Shown: in pieces, positions 1 to 5,842 of the stretch
Position numbering within the stretch: the stretch's first letter is position 1
Layout: each line of letters begins with the position of its first letter
Assembly: GCA_031394045.1 (NCBI GenBank)
Contig: JANMWN010000144.1
Span: forward strand, 1 to 10,338
Reading direction: 5' to 3'
Length of the DNA: 10,338 nucleotides
DNA from: JANYIP01 sp031394045
GTDB lineage: Bacteria > Actinomycetota > Actinomycetes > Prado026
Translations under genes and position numbers: made by a program
The notes under the pieces: generated by a model
The model's database searches: none
The model's input: the letters and a program-made list of their open reading frames with translations, nothing else
What the model was told of the DNA's origin: nothing

Positions 1-18
1 GACGCGGGTGGGGGGCCG

Positions 19-348
19 GTGAAGCATTCGTACAGGTGTTCGAACATGTGCGACACTGCGTCGATGGCGGCGGGTGGGATGGGCAGGGCGCAGGACGCCT
101 TCCGGCCGCCCCTGTCCCAGCGCGGGCAGCCGTCCTTGGCCCAGCGTGGGCAGCCTCGGCCGGGTCAGCCCCAGCAACCTGAGAGCGTCGGTCGGCCGGA
201 CGACGGCAGGCCGTGCTGGGTGGTCATCGGGACCGACCAGCTCGAGGGCGTCGTCCATGCCTGGTACCGCGACGAGAGCACCGGTCAGTGGCACGCGCTG
301 GTGGTCAGCTGGCTCCCGCAGAGCGCTGTCCAGCCGCGTACGCCCTAG
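19..348 (+). CDS. Small hypothetical protein, N-terminus uncertain
   Basis: I do not recognise a named family. The convincing part is the last 45 or so residues, which read like a compact folded module: a PCWVVIG strand, a turn, GVVHAWYRDESTGQWHALVV and a closing SWLP. This is the style of short actinobacterial proteins with a Trp-rich beta-sheet. Before it lies a Gln/Pro/Gly linker with a degenerate QRGQP repeat. The reading frame is open to the left edge, so the GTG at 19 is only the leftmost visible start; ATG codons at 64 and 79 are alternatives, and none has a clear Shine-Dalgarno sequence. The first 140 bases are also open and GC3-rich on the opposite strand, so the N-terminal third may be a shadow. 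No function is proposed. Confidence 0.5.
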   Translation: MKHSYRCSNMCDTASMAAGGMGRAQDAFRPPLSQRGQPSLAQRGQPRPGQPQQPESVGRPDDGRPCWVVIGTDQLEGVVHAWYRDESTGQWHALVVSWLPQSAVQPRTP

Positions 349-372
349 CGCTGACGCACAGTGCCGGCAGGC

Positions 373-391
373 TGGCCCCCCGGTTGGGCCA
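373..391 (+). terminator. Possible weak hairpin terminator
   Basis: TGGCCC and GGGCCA pair around a 7-base loop, 25 bases after the stop at 348. There is no T-run after it, which is common in high-GC actinobacteria. A 6-bp stem can arise by chance at this base composition, so this is tentative. Confidence 0.25.
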
Positions 392-405
392 GATGGGGGA
401 ACGGC

Positions 406-448
406 CACAATCGCCGGGTCTAGAGATCACGGTGCACGCTCGATTGTG
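406..448 (+). promoter_or_regulatory. Inverted repeat upstream of the LamG gene
   Basis: CACAATCG (406-413) and CGATTGTG (441-448) are perfect 8-base inverted repeats 27 bases apart, in the 166-base gap before the LamG gene. They could bracket a promoter as operator half-sites or form a hairpin in the leader. A TTGCAC at 458-463 resembles a -35 box, but no good -10 follows at the right spacing, so I do not call a promoter. Confidence 0.25.
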
Positions 449-514
449 ACGTTCCGCTTGCACTTGCGCCCCAGGGGGTATGCACTGCACCAACGACGTT
501 CTAGGAGCAGACCC

Positions 515-1273
515 ATGCACGGTGCCCACGCCGCCCGACCGACCCGCAAGCGCACCTCCAGCCGCAAGCGGTTGATGGTCGTGATCCTGGCACCCGCCGT
601 CGTGCTGCTGCCGCTCACCGCGCAGGCCACCATCGGCAAGGCGGCCAAGCCGGCGAAGACCTTCGCGGCGACCGCCAAGGTCACCAAGCCGGCGGCCAAG
701 GTCACCAAGTCGGTGGCCACCCTGCCGGGCAGATGGCGTAAGTCGTGGTCCCCCGGGCTTGACCTGACCATCAACGGGACCCAAGCCAACTTCGTGGCTC
801 TGTCGAAGAGCATGGCGTCCCTGGCCACCCAGAAGATCGTCTCGACAGCCACCTTCCGCACCAACTGGGTCGACGTGAGGGCGCTCAACGACGGCCCGAA
901 CATCGCCCAACAGGGCCTGTCCGTCCGCCCACCGCAGTTCAAGCTGCAGATCGCCCACGGCCCGAATCCCACCGATCATCGCGGTGACTGCCACATCGAC
1001 GGCGCGACCGGGCACGTGCTGGCCTACGGGCCCCGCATCGATGTCGCTGACGGCAACTGGCACACGATTACCTGCATCAAGTACCCCGACACAGCCACCG
1101 GCACCAAGGTCGTCGTCATCGTCGACGGCGTGGCAGGAACTCCGAAGTGGAGCCACACCCCGATCGGCGACATCCAGCCCGCAGGGGCTGTTCGGCTCGG
1201 CGGCCGGTCCTCCCGGGCCAGCACCGACTCTCTCGACGGCTGGATCAGCTCGCTCAGCTTCACCGTCACTTAG
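515..1273 (+). CDS. Secreted LamG/concanavalin A-like domain protein
   Basis: The product has 252 residues. ATG 515 was chosen because AGGAG lies 7 bases upstream and because a classic signal peptide follows: Arg/Lys-rich residues 8-19, a hydrophobic core at about 20-35 and an Ala-Gln-Ala cleavage site near 36-38. Residues 40-70 form a Lys/Ala/Pro/Thr linker. Residues about 75-252 look like a LamG (laminin G-like, concanavalin A-type jelly-roll) domain: DGNWHTITC (179-187), VVVIVDGV (199-206) and a closing VRLGG...DGWISSLSF are the usual landmarks. Cys159 and Cys187 could form a disulfide outside the cell. Such domains usually bind glycans or proteins, but the ligand cannot be told from sequence. 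The same frame stays open upstream to about 74, but that part lacks a signal peptide or ribosome site. The gene ends inside a terminator hairpin shared with the convergent lipoprotein gene. Confidence 0.8.
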   Translation: MHGAHAARPTRKRTSSRKRLMVVILAPAVVLLPLTAQATIGKAAKPAKTFAATAKVTKPAAKVTKSVATLPGRWRKSWSPGLDLTINGTQANFVALSKSMASLATQKIVSTATFRTNWVDVRALNDGPNIAQQGLSVRPPQFKLQIAHGPNPTDHRGDCHIDGATGHVLAYGPRIDVADGNWHTITCIKYPDTATGTKVVVIVDGVAGTPKWSHTPIGDIQPAGAVRLGGRSSRASTDSLDGWISSLSFTVT

Positions 1274-1300
1274 CAGGTAGAGCTACTGCTGAGTGACGGT
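1262..1300. terminator. Bidirectional hairpin terminator spanning both stop codons
   Basis: ACCGTCACTTAGCAG (1262-1276) pairs with CTGCTGAGTGACGGT (1286-1300) over 15 positions with a single T-G wobble. A bulged G and a short GTAGAGCTAC core close the loop. The stop TAG of the LamG gene (1271-1273) sits in the left arm, and the stop of the convergent lipoprotein gene (1283-1285) sits at the loop. It would serve both strands. Confidence 0.75.
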
Positions 1301-2638
1301 CCAGACCCACTTCTGGTAGCTCGAGTCGTCGGGCAGGTTCGACTGCTTGCCGCCGACGAACTTGTCGATGTCGAAGGTCACGCCGATATGGGCGTCGGAG
1401 ATGCCGACCGGCCCGAGGATCACGCCGCCGTAGTGACAGGAGCCCACCTTGGACTGCCCGTCCAGGGATGCGGTCACGCTGTTCGGCGTCATGTCGACGC
1501 TGCCGCTCTTGGCGGTGAAGACCTCGGGCTCGACCTTGACGGTTGGCTTGATGCCGACGATGGGCACCCTGACTGCCCCGTGGCGCGTCGTACCGTTCTT
1601 GATGTCGGTGACGGTGAGCCGGTCGTCTGCCGTCGGCGTCAACGAGAACTCGACGGTGTCAGTGATGTCGGTGCTCTCCGACCCTCCGCAGACCAGCAGT
1701 GTCTTCAGCTCCTTGAACGCGCCGGTGACGCGGTAGCCGCCGGTGATCGTCACGTGGGCGAAGATGATCGCCTTCAAGCCGAGGTACGTCGTCTCGACAC
1801 TGACCGTCACGGTGGACTTGCCGCCGACCGCCCGTGGCTTCTTGGCCGGCGCCGTATAGACAGCCTCGGACGTCGTTCCCTTCACCGTCCCGAGGGTGGG
1901 ATTGCCCCCGGTCGCGCCGTCCACCTTCCACGTCGATGCGTTGACCGTGAGCAGGTCCGCGAGGTCGTCGTCGCTACCGCTTGCGTTGCAGATGAAGCGC
2001 ATGTAGACGTACTTGTCCTGGCTCTTGACGCAGATGGTGGCGACGAGCGAGACCTTGGCGTTCAACTTGACCGTCGAATTCGGCGGCCGCAGCTGGACGC
2101 CGCCCACCTTGGACCAGTCGCTGAAGTGCGTGGTCTGCACTGTCAGCCGCCGAGCAGACGAGTCCAGCACGGTGTCCCGCTGCCACTCCCAACGGCCTTG
2201 GTCGTCCTGGTACGCGATCCCGAGCGCCTCTGCCGCGGTGCCCTCGAGGTCGGCATCGGTGTACGGGAACGAGACCTGCACGGGCTGCGTGAACGTCTGG
2301 CCCGTGGGGGTCAGCCGAAAGGCGCCACCGACCGCGCTCGACGTGGTGTTCTCGATCGGCTGGATCCCGATCTGCGTGTCCGTCGCCAGCGACCCAGCCG
2401 GGATGTCGACGGTGATGCCGCCGTCAGCCGAGGAGAGGCTCCCGCCGGCGGCGCCGATGGTCTTGGTCACAACCGCACCCGTGGTCTTGCCGACCGGGGA
2501 CGGCGGCGGCAGGGAGCCGTCGTTCGACGACGAGTGGGTCGGGGTGCTCCCGGACGAGCTGCACGCAACGACAAGGAATGCTGTGGCGAGGGCGGCGACC
2601 AGTCGCCAGCCGACCAGCGAGGGTGCGTACGAGGACAT
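1283..2638 (-). CDS. Putative lipoprotein with ZU5-like domain
   Basis: The product has 451 residues. The start at 2638 (ATG) is preferred over the in-frame codon at 2794 because it begins a lipoprotein signal: Arg12, a hydrophobic stretch at 13-25 and a LVVAC lipobox with Cys26 as the lipidated residue. Residues 27-55 are a Ser/Pro/Thr linker. Residues about 60-178 resemble the ZU5-type beta-sandwich found in bacterial surface proteins: GGSLSSADGGITVDIPAGSL, then TPTGQTFTQPVQVSFPY, ending in THFSDW. The rest (180-451) is beta-rich with paired Cys (C203/C217, C317/C401), probably Ig-like or unclassified sandwich domains. It should be anchored to the outer face of the membrane. A TAGGGT box at 2674-2679 could be its -10 element. 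The ribosome site (GGGGGT) is weak. Family role is unknown; adhesion or cell-wall display is only inference. It converges with the LamG gene 9 bases away. Confidence 0.85.
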   Translation of the reverse strand: MSSYAPSLVGWRLVAALATAFLVVACSSSGSTPTHSSSNDGSLPPPSPVGKTTGAVVTKTIGAAGGSLSSADGGITVDIPAGSLATDTQIGIQPIENTTSSAVGGAFRLTPTGQTFTQPVQVSFPYTDADLEGTAAEALGIAYQDDQGRWEWQRDTVLDSSARRLTVQTTHFSDWSKVGGVQLRPPNSTVKLNAKVSLVATICVKSQDKYVYMRFICNASGSDDDLADLLTVNASTWKVDGATGGNPTLGTVKGTTSEAVYTAPAKKPRAVGGKSTVTVSVETTYLGLKAIIFAHVTITGGYRVTGAFKELKTLLVCGGSESTDITDTVEFSLTPTADDRLTVTDIKNGTTRHGAVRVPIVGIKPTVKVEPEVFTAKSGSVDMTPNSVTASLDGQSKVGSCHYGGVILGPVGISDAHIGVTFDIDKFVGGKQSNLPDDSSYQKWVWTVTQQ

Positions 2639-2660
2639 GCGGACCCCCAGAGGGAGCGGT

Positions 2661-3071
2661 CTACCCGAGACGAACCCTAGCCCCGACTCGGGCTGGGTCG
2701 TCGGATCCGCGGGCCGGCGACCGAAACCCGGTCCGAAGGGACAGCGTAGCCAGCACGCGGCGGGAGCGGGAGCGCAGCCGAGACGGCTGATCAATCAGGT
2801 GCTCCACGCGTTCGATCTCGATGAGCATCGCCAGCAGCAGCGTCTTGCGCGTCGTCCCCTTCGTACTGTCAGGACCATCCCTACCGTCCCGTATCACCAC
2901 GGCGTCCACGCCAGGACCGAAGGCCTCGACGTGCTGAGCGATCACCCGGCCGGTCGCGCGTTGGGCGAGGTGGTCCGGCAGCCCCATCGAGCCCCCGAAC
3001 TCCAGCAGCGCCCCGGCATGCTCGTCGAACACGCGGGCCCAACGCTGGCCCCACGACGTTTGATCTGACAC
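2661..3071 (-). CDS. Hypothetical protein
   Basis: The product has 136 residues and no family I recognise. GTG 3071 was chosen because GGAGG (3077-3081) lies 5 bases upstream and because codons after it have strong G/C bias at third positions, unlike the in-frame extension to 3179. The first 95 residues look like a soluble, mostly helical protein: SWGQRWARVFDEHAGALLEF, GLPDHLAQRATG, DAVVIRDGRDG, and a helix TLLLAMLIEIERVEHL. The last 35 residues are Arg/Ser-rich with poorer codon bias and may be a disordered tail or a C-terminus altered by a frameshift. There are no predicted membrane segments. It stops 22 bases before the lipoprotein start on the same strand, so the two may be co-transcribed. 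Confidence 0.6.
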   Translation of the reverse strand: MSDQTSWGQRWARVFDEHAGALLEFGGSMGLPDHLAQRATGRVIAQHVEAFGPGVDAVVIRDGRDGPDSTKGTTRKTLLLAMLIEIERVEHLIDQPSRLRSRSRRVLATLSLRTGFRSPARGSDDPARVGARVRLG

Positions 3072-3178
3072 AGCAACCTCCGCGACCCCGAATAGCGGCA
3101 GATCGGTGACGATCCCAGTCTTGTGCGCTGCCGTCGACCGACCTCGCAGATTTCGCGGTGCTCGGCTACCTGCCGTCA

Positions 3179-3203
3179 CCGATAGGCCCGAAAGGGCTAT
3201 CGG
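3179..3203 (-). terminator. Hairpin terminator after the small membrane peptide gene
   Basis: CCGATAG-G-CCC (3179-3189) and GGGCTATCGG (3194-3203) form a 10-bp stem with one bulged G and a GAAA loop (TTTC on the minus strand). It begins 9 bases after the stop of the 41-codon gene on the minus strand and separates it from the next gene. There is no T-run. Confidence 0.6.
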
Positions 3204-3212
3204 ACGCGAGCG

Positions 3213-3338
3213 TCAGCGGGGGACGACTGCAGCGACCAGGCCAACGAGCAGGACCATCAGGGCGCAGGTCCCCGTCGCAACGAAGGCGAGCACGAACCAT
3301 GGGGCTGCGCCGCCGGGGAAGGGCCGCTGGAGGTCCAT
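3213..3338 (-). CDS. 41-residue membrane peptide
   Basis: This short gene reads MDLQRPFPGGAAPWF followed by a continuous hydrophobic stretch rich in Val, Leu, Ala and Gly (residues about 15-39) and ends VVPR. That is one long or two short transmembrane helices with a polar N-terminus. Support comes from codon use (nearly every third base is G or C), the ATG at 3338, and a hairpin terminator directly after the stop. There is no clear Shine-Dalgarno sequence, but a TAGCGT box lies 7 bases before the ATG, as expected for a leaderless transcript. It points away from chrA, 187 bases apart. Similar tiny membrane proteins are often missed by gene callers because of length. Function is unknown; a regulatory or complex-stabilising membrane peptide is inference only. 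Confidence 0.55.
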   Translation of the reverse strand: MDLQRPFPGGAAPWFVLAFVATGTCALMVLLVGLVAAVVPR

Positions 3339-3464
3339 GGCCTCGACGCTAGACCGAATCCGCGGGTCCTGCCTCCGCGCCGGCCGAGAGTTTGCCGATC
3401 AGTGGTCCCTCGTTCACGTTGGCCATCGTTCCGCCGGCACGGCAGCTCCGAACGGCAGGCGCGA

Positions 3465-3518
3465 CCATCACAGCCATCACAGCCATCACAGCCATCACAG
3501 CCATCACAGCCATCACAA
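3465..3518 (+). repeat. Six-copy 9-bp tandem repeat before chrA
   Basis: The unit CCATCACAG is repeated five times without error (3465-3509), followed by a sixth copy with one change (CCATCACAA, 3510-3518). It ends 7 bases before the chosen chrA start. Read in the chrA frame it would encode His-His-Ser repeats; on the other strand each unit carries ATG and GTG. Copy number in such a microsatellite is likely to vary between strains. Confidence 0.9.
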
Positions 3519-3525
3519 TGGACCT

Positions 3526-4893
3526 GTGCGGACCGAGCCCACCCATGAGCACGGCATCAGCCTGCGCGAGGCGACCAAGGTGTGGGCGCACATCGGGGTG
3601 AACAGCTTCGGTGGCCCGGCCGGCCAGATCGCCGTCATGCACCGCGAGCTCGTCGAGCGCCGTCGGTGGGTGAGCGAGCGCCGCTTCCTGCACGCCCTCA
3701 ACTACTGCATGGTGCTGCCCGGCCCGGAGGCTCAGCAGCTGGCGACCTATGTCGGGTGGCTCATGCACGGCGTGCCCGGGGGAGTGGTCGCCGGCGCACT
3801 GTTCGTGCTGCCCGGATTCCTCGCGATGCTGGTCCTGGCAGCCACGTACGCGGTGTACGGGGCGGTGACCTGGGTGGCCGGACTGCTGTTCGGGATCCAG
3901 GCGGCGGTGGTGGCGATCGTGGTGGACGCCGTGCTCCGGATCGGGCGACGGACCTTGCGCAGCAACGCCTTGCGCACCGTTGCTGCGCTCTCGTTCCTTG
4001 CCATCTTCTGCTTCGACGTGCCGTTCCCCTTCATCGTCCTTTCGGCTGGCCTGGTGGGTTGGACGCTCGGCCGGCGCCGACCGCAGTGGTTCCCGCTCGG
4101 CGGTCACGGTGCCACAGCTGCGGACGACGGACCCTCGGCGCTGCTCCCGGACGACGAGCACATCGACCGGGCCACGGCTCGCCGCGCCCTCCGTGCGGCG
4201 GCGGTGTGCGCGGTGCTGTGGCTGGTGCCGGTGGCCGTGCTCGTCCTCGCCCTGGGCACCGACAACATCTTCGCCCAGGAGGGGCTGCTCTTCTCCAAGA
4301 GTGCGGTGGTCACCTTCGGCGGCGCGTACGCCGTGCTCGGGTACGTCGCCCAGCAGGCGGTCGGCCGCTACGGCTGGATCCGGCCCCAGGACATGATCGT
4401 CGGCCTCGGGCTGGCCGAGACGACGCCGGGGCCGCTGATCATGGTCGTCCAGTTCGTCGGCTTTCTTGCTGCGTACAACCGCCCCGGCAGCCTCCCGCCG
4501 TTGCTGGCCGGGACGCTCGGGGCCGTCATCACGGTGTGGGTGACCTTCGTACCCTGCTTCCTGTTCATCTTCGTGGGGGCGCCGTACGTCGAGCGGCTGC
4601 GCGACAACGCCTCGCTCCGGCACGCCCTCACCGCGATCGGCGCGTCGGTGGCCGGGGTGGTGCTCAACCTGGCGGTCTGGTTCGCACTGCACACGGCGTT
4701 CGCGACGGTCGAGGACCGCGAGTACGGCCCGCTGCACCTGGCGGTGCCCGACCTCTCGTCGGTCAAGGGTGCGTCGCTGCTGATCTCGGCCCTGGCCGCG
4801 GTCGCCGTCTTCCGGCTCAAGGCAGGGACGCTGCGGGTGCTCGCCGGTGCCGGTGCGCTCGGGGCGGTGCTCGCGCTGGCTGGGCTCACCTGA
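3526..4893 (+). CDS. chrA: Chromate transporter, long-chain CHR family
   Basis: The product has 455 residues, the usual size of two-domain (LCHR) ChrA proteins, which expel chromate from the cytoplasm. Both halves carry the CHR signature. The N-half has SFGGPAGQ (27-34) and LPGPEAQQLATYVG (64-77); the C-half has TFGGAYAVLGYVAQQ (263-277) and LAETTPGPLIMVVQFVGF (296-313). About ten hydrophobic helices are visible, with a polar loop at 185-222 between the halves. GTG 3526 was chosen because it gives the usual short N-terminus before the SLREATKVWAHIG helix; no Shine-Dalgarno sequence is seen. The frame is open far upstream, so an N-terminal extension with a His-rich repeat cannot be excluded. 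No chrB-type regulator is adjacent, so the gene may be expressed constitutively or serve another oxyanion. It converges with the next gene, 4 bases away. Confidence 0.93.
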   Translation: MRTEPTHEHGISLREATKVWAHIGVNSFGGPAGQIAVMHRELVERRRWVSERRFLHALNYCMVLPGPEAQQLATYVGWLMHGVPGGVVAGALFVLPGFLAMLVLAATYAVYGAVTWVAGLLFGIQAAVVAIVVDAVLRIGRRTLRSNALRTVAALSFLAIFCFDVPFPFIVLSAGLVGWTLGRRRPQWFPLGGHGATAADDGPSALLPDDEHIDRATARRALRAAAVCAVLWLVPVAVLVLALGTDNIFAQEGLLFSKSAVVTFGGAYAVLGYVAQQAVGRYGWIRPQDMIVGLGLAETTPGPLIMVVQFVGFLAAYNRPGSLPPLLAGTLGAVITVWVTFVPCFLFIFVGAPYVERLRDNASLRHALTAIGASVAGVVLNLAVWFALHTAFATVEDREYGPLHLAVPDLSSVKGASLLISALAAVAVFRLKAGTLRVLAGAGALGAVLALAGLT

Positions 4894-4897
4894 CCCG

Positions 4898-5224
4898 TTA
4901 GCGCCCCGAGGCGAACACCTCGACGAAGACCGCGCCTCGGCGGAGCAGCTGCTGCGAACCGCCGGGCCCGTTGACCGGGCCGGCGGCGTGCTCCCAGCCT
5001 GCAGCCAGCAGGGCGGCGACGGACACTTCGAGCTCGTCGACCTCGAGCACCGGACGGACGCCGGCGCCGGCCACTGCCTCTGCCTCTGCCGTCAGCTCCG
5101 CGGTGACGCGGGCCGCCGACGTCTCCGGCCCGGAGACGATGGTCTCCCTCGTCCCGCAGGTGTTCCGACGCAGGTCAGCGGCGGGACTAGCGTGCTTTCT
5201 GTGCTTTCTGTGCTTTCTGTGCAT
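4898..5224 (-). CDS. Small protein resembling half of a VOC (glyoxalase-like) domain
   Basis: The product has 108 residues from the only ATG (5224). The C-terminal 50 residues, VLEVDELEVSVAALLAAGWEHA then GPGG and an ending VFVEVF, match the pattern of the second half of vicinal-oxygen-chelate domains: a strand, a helix written as D-x-x-x-V-x-x-L-x-x-x-G, and a closing E-V-F strand carrying a would-be metal-ligand Glu. The first betaalphabetabetabeta half is absent, so this is either a remnant or an unrelated small fold. Third-position G/C bias is strong from about 5180 downwards but absent in the first 12 codons, which are made of the 9-bp repeat (KHR units). The start therefore overlaps the previous gene by 38 bases and may be wrong; GTG 5074 is a shorter option. 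It may be translated by coupling to the upstream gene. Confidence 0.45.
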   Translation of the reverse strand: MHRKHRKHRKHASPAADLRRNTCGTRETIVSGPETSAARVTAELTAEAEAVAGAGVRPVLEVDELEVSVAALLAAGWEHAAGPVNGPGGSQQLLRRGAVFVEVFASGR

Positions 5225-5396
5225 GGTGGCGTTCTTCTCGGGTGGCCTTGCGGATCTGCTTGGCCGCGGGGATGACGCCCTTGGCCCGGATCAGCTTGCG
5301 GGCCTGCTCGACGCCGACGTACCCGTCGGCCACAGCGGCCAGGATGAACCCCATCGCGCGGTCGAGGTCGTCGATCGACGACTTGGAGTTACCCAC
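5187..5396 (-). CDS. 69-residue basic hypothetical protein with (QKA)3 tail
   Basis: I do not recognise the family. From GTG 5396 the protein reads as two helices: SSIDDLDRAMGFILAAVADG, then VGVEQARKLIRAKG, IPAAKQIRKATREE. It ends in a basic tail HHAQKAQKAQKAR. Third-position G/C bias is strong through codon 55 and then collapses in the tail, which is encoded by a 9-bp tandem repeat just before the stop, so the tail looks like a recent repeat expansion. No Shine-Dalgarno sequence precedes the GTG; the frame extends upstream to 5576, but that part is Arg/Pro-rich and overlaps the LRV gene. It lies 56 bases downstream of the LRV gene on the same strand. A helical, possibly nucleic-acid-binding protein is inference from charge only. 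Confidence 0.55.
   Translation of the reverse strand: MGNSKSSIDDLDRAMGFILAAVADGYVGVEQARKLIRAKGVIPAAKQIRKATREERHHAQKAQKAQKAR
5192..5222. repeat. Three-copy 9-bp tandem repeat at a gene junction
   Basis: GTGCTTTCT occurs three times in a row (5192-5218), followed by a partial GTGC (5219-5222). On the minus strand it encodes the (QKA)3 tail of one protein and, in another frame, the KHR repeats at the start of the next. Slippage by whole units would keep both frames intact. Confidence 0.85.
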
Positions 5397-5452
5397 GATG
5401 CCGGAGTGTGCCAGAAGACGACCAGGCGCCAGAAATCGCGCGGACGGGGCAG

Positions 5453-5719
5453 CTAGCGGTGCAGCTCGCGTCGGCGCACGGCCGCGCGCACGCCCCAGGC
5501 CTCGTCCTCGCGCAGCAGCTCGAGGGTGTCGACAGGGACTCGAGGGTGGACGGCCACGGCGGCACGGACGACCCACGCATGGTGATCGGCCAGCTCGGTC
5601 AGCTGTGCGGGGGTCGCGTCCGGATCAGTGGCGCGGCGCGAGACGTCGTCCCATGCGCTGCTCGCCAACCGCTCCTCGAGCGAGAGCAGGTCGGCCGAGT
5701 CGTCTCGACGCGTACGCAC
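5453..5719 (-). CDS. Leucine-rich-repeat-variant (LRV) protein, probably 5'-frameshifted
   Basis: The product has 88 residues from GTG 5719. Two repeat units are visible: ATDPDATPAQLTELADHHAW-VVRAAV (30-55) and AVHPRVPVDTLELLREDEAW-GVRAAV (55-81). The pattern D/H-P-x-x-P-x-x-x-L-x-x-L...W-x-V-R-x-A-V is that of LRV/HEAT-like helical repeats, which usually make protein contacts. There is no catalytic motif. No Shine-Dalgarno sequence precedes the GTG. Upstream of it, codon bias switches to another frame, so the natural protein probably began further upstream, near 5808, and the present frame is reached by a one-base shift. A leaderless start at 5719 is the alternative. It follows the MarR gene on the same strand after a 123-base gap. 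Confidence 0.6.
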   Translation of the reverse strand: MRTRRDDSADLLSLEERLASSAWDDVSRRATDPDATPAQLTELADHHAWVVRAAVAVHPRVPVDTLELLREDEAWGVRAAVRRRELHR

Positions 5720-5808
5720 GGGGATAACGGTGCACCACGCTGCCGGGCCTGGCCCGTCGACACGCCGAAGATCAACCCTCCGCGGACGAGGTCGAGCCGC
5801 ACAGCCAT
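5720..5808 (-). pseudogene. Frame-shifted N-terminal segment of the LRV gene
   Basis: From ATG 5808 the frame reads MAVRLDLVRGGLIFGVSTGQ, protein-like and with nearly all third bases G or C. This frame then degrades and closes without leading to a recognisable domain. The LRV frame, offset by one base, has poor third-position bias here and strong bias from 5719 on. One extra base, for example in the C-run at 5720-5723 (minus strand), would join the two into a protein of about 118 residues. This could be a real mutation, a sequencing error, or two separate starts. Confidence 0.4.
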
Positions 5809-5842
5809 CGACCACTCCACCGAGCGGACGACCCCGTGCGGC

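Noticed and set aside
1388..2680. Long plus-strand open frame (430 codons) antisense to the lipoprotein gene
   Set aside because: It mirrors the codon bias of the lipoprotein gene, is rich in Arg/Asp/Gly low-complexity text, has no domain, and the minus strand has a lipobox and a ZU5-like domain.
2639..2794. Upstream start for the lipoprotein at 2794
   Set aside because: It would bury the lipoprotein signal 52 residues inside the protein and overlap the neighbouring gene.
3465..3518. CRISPR-like array
   Set aside because: The 9-bp units are directly adjacent with no spacers and no cas genes nearby.
3106..3525. N-terminal extension of ChrA from 3106
   Set aside because: It would overlap the membrane-peptide gene and its terminator and has poor codon bias; kept only as a low-probability option linked to the His-rich repeat.
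3349..4737. Long minus-strand frame (462 codons) opposite chrA
   Set aside because: The translation is His/Arg/Glu-rich without hydrophobic or domain structure, while the plus strand encodes clear ChrA signatures.
4907..4922. Hairpin CGAGG/CCTCG near the chrA end as a terminator
   Set aside because: The stem is only 5 bp and lies inside the convergent gene; chance is likely at this GC content.
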